A stretch of DNA of 8,105 nt from DASSBR01 sp035708085 (GTDB taxonomy: Bacteria > Pseudomonadota > Gammaproteobacteria > Natronospirales > DASSBR01). The stretch covers positions 1 through 8,105 of the forward strand of contig DASSTE010000038.1 in the NCBI GenBank assembly GCA_035708085.1, written 5' to 3'. Positions 6,450 to 8,105 of the stretch are shown here, piece by piece. A model generated the notes under the pieces. That model worked only from the letters and a program-made list of their open reading frames with translations. It did no database searches and was not told where the DNA came from. The translations under genes and the position numbers were made by a program. Each line of letters opens with the position of its first letter. The first letter of the stretch is position 1.

Positions 6450-8105
6450 CGCTTAACGTATCGGAGAGCTGCTGGCGTATGGTTTGAGTATCGAACACCG
6501 CCGCCGCTGGATCGACTTGATGGATGGCCCTCTTGAGCGCAGGTACAAGCTGCCCGGCCGGTAACGTCGTTTTCAGAACCAGATGCATCGTCCGGCTCGG
6601 GAATTGCCGCGCGCTGAGGTAGATCGCCTTATAGGGATCTTTCGCGCCGATACGCTTGCTCGTGACGGACTGCGCGACACCGACGATCGTGAAATCGACG
6701 TCGAAGCTCGTATGTACCTTCTGCCCAATGGGATCGCGGCCGTTGAACCATGCTTTTGCAAGGCGTGTATCGATGACGCCCACCACGCGGCTCCTGGTGT
6801 TGTCTTGCGGCTCGAAGCCTCGGCCCTTCACAATCGGAATGCCGAGCGCCTTGAAGTAGCTGCGGCCGACGTGAGTTACTACAACCTGTTCACCTCTGCG
6901 GATGCGCGACACGGCGCTGCCGGGTATCGAAACGCGCGATTGCCAGAATTGCTGCGCAAACGGTAAAGAGTCAGCGATGCCTGCGTATCTCACGCCGGGA
7001 AGCGCCCGCGCCCGCTGCACGATTTCTGCGTACAGATTCGCCAACGCTTCGTCGCCCGGATGATCATTGGGGGAGATGAGCAAGCCGGCGGTCAGGACAT
7101 TGTCGGCGTCGAATCCCCGATCGATTCCGACGACATTGACAAAGCTGTGCAGCAGCAGCCCCGAACCTGCCAGCAAGGCCGTCGCCAACGCCACTTCGGA
7201 GATCGCCAGCAGGCCACGCGCGCGTCTTGCTCCACTTCCCCGGGTGGCCGTTCGGCCGCCCGATTGCAGAAGCGTTTGCAAATCCGTTCGCGTCAGATGC
7301 CAGATGGGCAGAACGCTGACCACGATGCCGGTCAATGCAACCACCACCAGCGCGAATATTCCGACGCGCCAGTCCGGCGAAATCGTGAAAATGCTGTGCC
7401 CACCGACCAGGCTCGAATGCTTGAGCAGCGCGAGGCTGGCCCAGCCGAACCCGACGCCGACGATGCCACCTGGGACGGCAAGACAAAGCCCTTCGACTAG
7501 TAATTGCCGGGCCAATATAGGCCGCGTGGCGCCGAGTGCGCCGCGCATGGCGATTTCATGGGCGCGGCCGAGCACCCGTGCCAACAACAGGTTGGCTACG
7601 TTGACGCACGTAATCAGCAGGACCAGCAGCACCGCACCTTCAAGCAGCAACAAGCGCGAGTGGTTGTTCCCGACCAGCAGCCGGTGATACGGCTCGGCGT
7701 GTGCGCGAAAACCAACCGGCTCCACGCCCGGCGGCGGCGGAAACTTGCGCTTCACAAAGGCGGCGACTTGTCGCAACTCTTGGCGGACAGCCTCGATCCC
7801 ACTGCCCGGCTTGAGCCTGGCGAGCATGTAAATGCCGGGAAAGTTGAATTGCACCTTGGGATGCGGCTTCATGATCGTCGGCCGCCAGAAGGTCGCGGTG
7901 CGATCGGGAAAGGCGAAGCCTTGCGGCATAACGCCCAGCACCCGGTAAGGCCGCCCGCCGAGCCGCACCGTTTGCCCCACGACGTTCGGATTGCCGCCGA
8001 AGCTCTGCTGCCAGAGCTGATAGCTCAGAACAACTACCTGATCCTGTCCCGGCTCCTGATTGCTTGCCACAAAGACGTGCCCCAACAGCGGCTGCACCCG
8101 CAATA
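6055..8105 (-). CDS. ADOP-family MacB/FtsX-like permease (N-terminus outside window)
   Basis: This is a second inner-membrane permease of the same family as the broken one to the left. The frame is open to the right edge, and the TTG at 8101-8103 is an internal codon, so the gene begins beyond the window. By alignment to the paralog, about 125 residues including the first membrane helix are missing. The visible part (numbered from that TTG) has the end of periplasmic domain 1 (to about 145), membrane segments near 150-173, 203-225, 247-266 and 300-320, periplasmic domain 2 (about 325-550), and segments near 557-580, 612-631 and 645-665. The FtsX loop motifs EIAMRGALGA (183-192) and WGVRLALGA (590-598) are both present; the second is closer to consensus than in the paralog. 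No frameshift is seen. It lacks an ATP-binding domain and no ATPase is near, so an ATPase elsewhere would be needed for transport. Substrate is unknown; drug, peptide or lipoprotein-linked export are family precedents only. Confidence 0.93.
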   Translation of the reverse strand, partial: LRVQPLLGHVFVASNQEPGQDQVVVLSYQLWQQSFGGNPNVVGQTVRLGGRPYRVLGVMPQGFAFPDRTATFWRPTIMKPHPKVQFNFPGIYMLARLKPGSGIEAVRQELRQVAAFVKRKFPPPPGVEPVGFRAHAEPYHRLLVGNNHSRLLLLEGAVLLVLLITCVNVANLLLARVLGRAHEIAMRGALGATRPILARQLLVEGLCLAVPGGIVGVGFGWASLALLKHSSLVGGHSIFTISPDWRVGIFALVVVALTGIVVSVLPIWHLTRTDLQTLLQSGGRTATRGSGARRARGLLAISEVALATALLAGSGLLLHSFVNVVGIDRGFDADNVLTAGLLISPNDHPGDEALANLYAEIVQRARALPGVRYAGIADSLPFAQQFWQSRVSIPGSAVSRIRRGEQVVVTHVGRSYFKALGIPIVKGRGFEPQDNTRSRVVGVIDTRLAKAWFNGRDPIGQKVHTSFDVDFTIVGVAQSVTSKRIGAKDPYKAIYLSARQFPSRTMHLVLKTTLPAGQLVPALKRAIHQVDPAAAVFDTQTIRQQLSDTLSGRRTVMLSLLTFGGIALVLAVVGVYGVLSYAVGQRVTEWGVRLALGALPEDLLWLIIKDGLKLLGSGLVIGLGLAVIFGFVLSSRLFGIAPYDPVTLAGTVVVLAAITLIACYLPARQAAKLEPAIAMTEQ

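Noticed and set aside
7060..7687. Overlapping plus-strand frames of 146 and 206 residues
   Set aside because: Both are antisense to conserved membrane segments of the second permease and have low-complexity Thr/Ser/Arg or Gln/Asp/Arg content. They are shadows.

Overview
The window looks like chromosomal DNA of a GC-rich gammaproteobacterium. The family Xanthomonadaceae/Rhodanobacteraceae is my best guess, from three things: an AcnA-type aconitase that matches E. coli AcnA closely in motif spacing, a REP doublet of the 'GTAGGAGCGGCCTTCGGCCGCGA' kind that I associate with Xanthomonadales genomes, and ADOP-type permeases, which occur in that group as well as in Acidobacteria. This is inference from sequence alone, and no marker gene fixes the taxon.

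Layout. Positions 1-1492 (+) hold the C-terminal 60% or so of acnA, a core TCA-cycle gene. Just after it is a REP doublet (1511-1562), then a 65-residue orphan that resembles the C-terminal half of a Phd/YefM antitoxin (1565-1762, +). The rest is dominated by minus-strand genes. A small cupin (1779-2189) is coupled by an ATGA overlap to a MacB/FtsX-like ADOP permease (2186-4616), which is broken by a one-base frameshift near 4179-4188. A second, paralogous ADOP permease (6055 to the window end) is intact as far as it can be seen but runs off the right edge.

Between the two permease genes, on the opposite strand, sit two complete type II toxin-antitoxin modules. One is an AbrB-type antitoxin with a MazF/PemK endoribonuclease (4659-5232). 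The other is a FitA-like ribbon-helix-helix antitoxin with a PIN-domain VapC/FitB ribonuclease (5412-6037). The second module has a clear 34-bp inverted-repeat operator lying over a sigma70-like promoter. The 179-bp gap at 5233-5411 holds this operator and promoter; nothing else in it was recognised.

How the parts fit. The two ADOP genes are tandem paralogs in direct orientation, most alike at their 3' ends, and were probably once adjacent members of one array with the cupin at its end. The two TA modules separate them. With the antitoxin remnant beside acnA, this makes an accessory patch of three unrelated antitoxin types next to a housekeeping gene. I found no evidence of a new defence system, CRISPR array, transposase, tRNA or rRNA. 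The unusual points are the architecture (TA modules inside a direct repeat of permease genes), the frameshift, the operator, and the REP/antitoxin junction.
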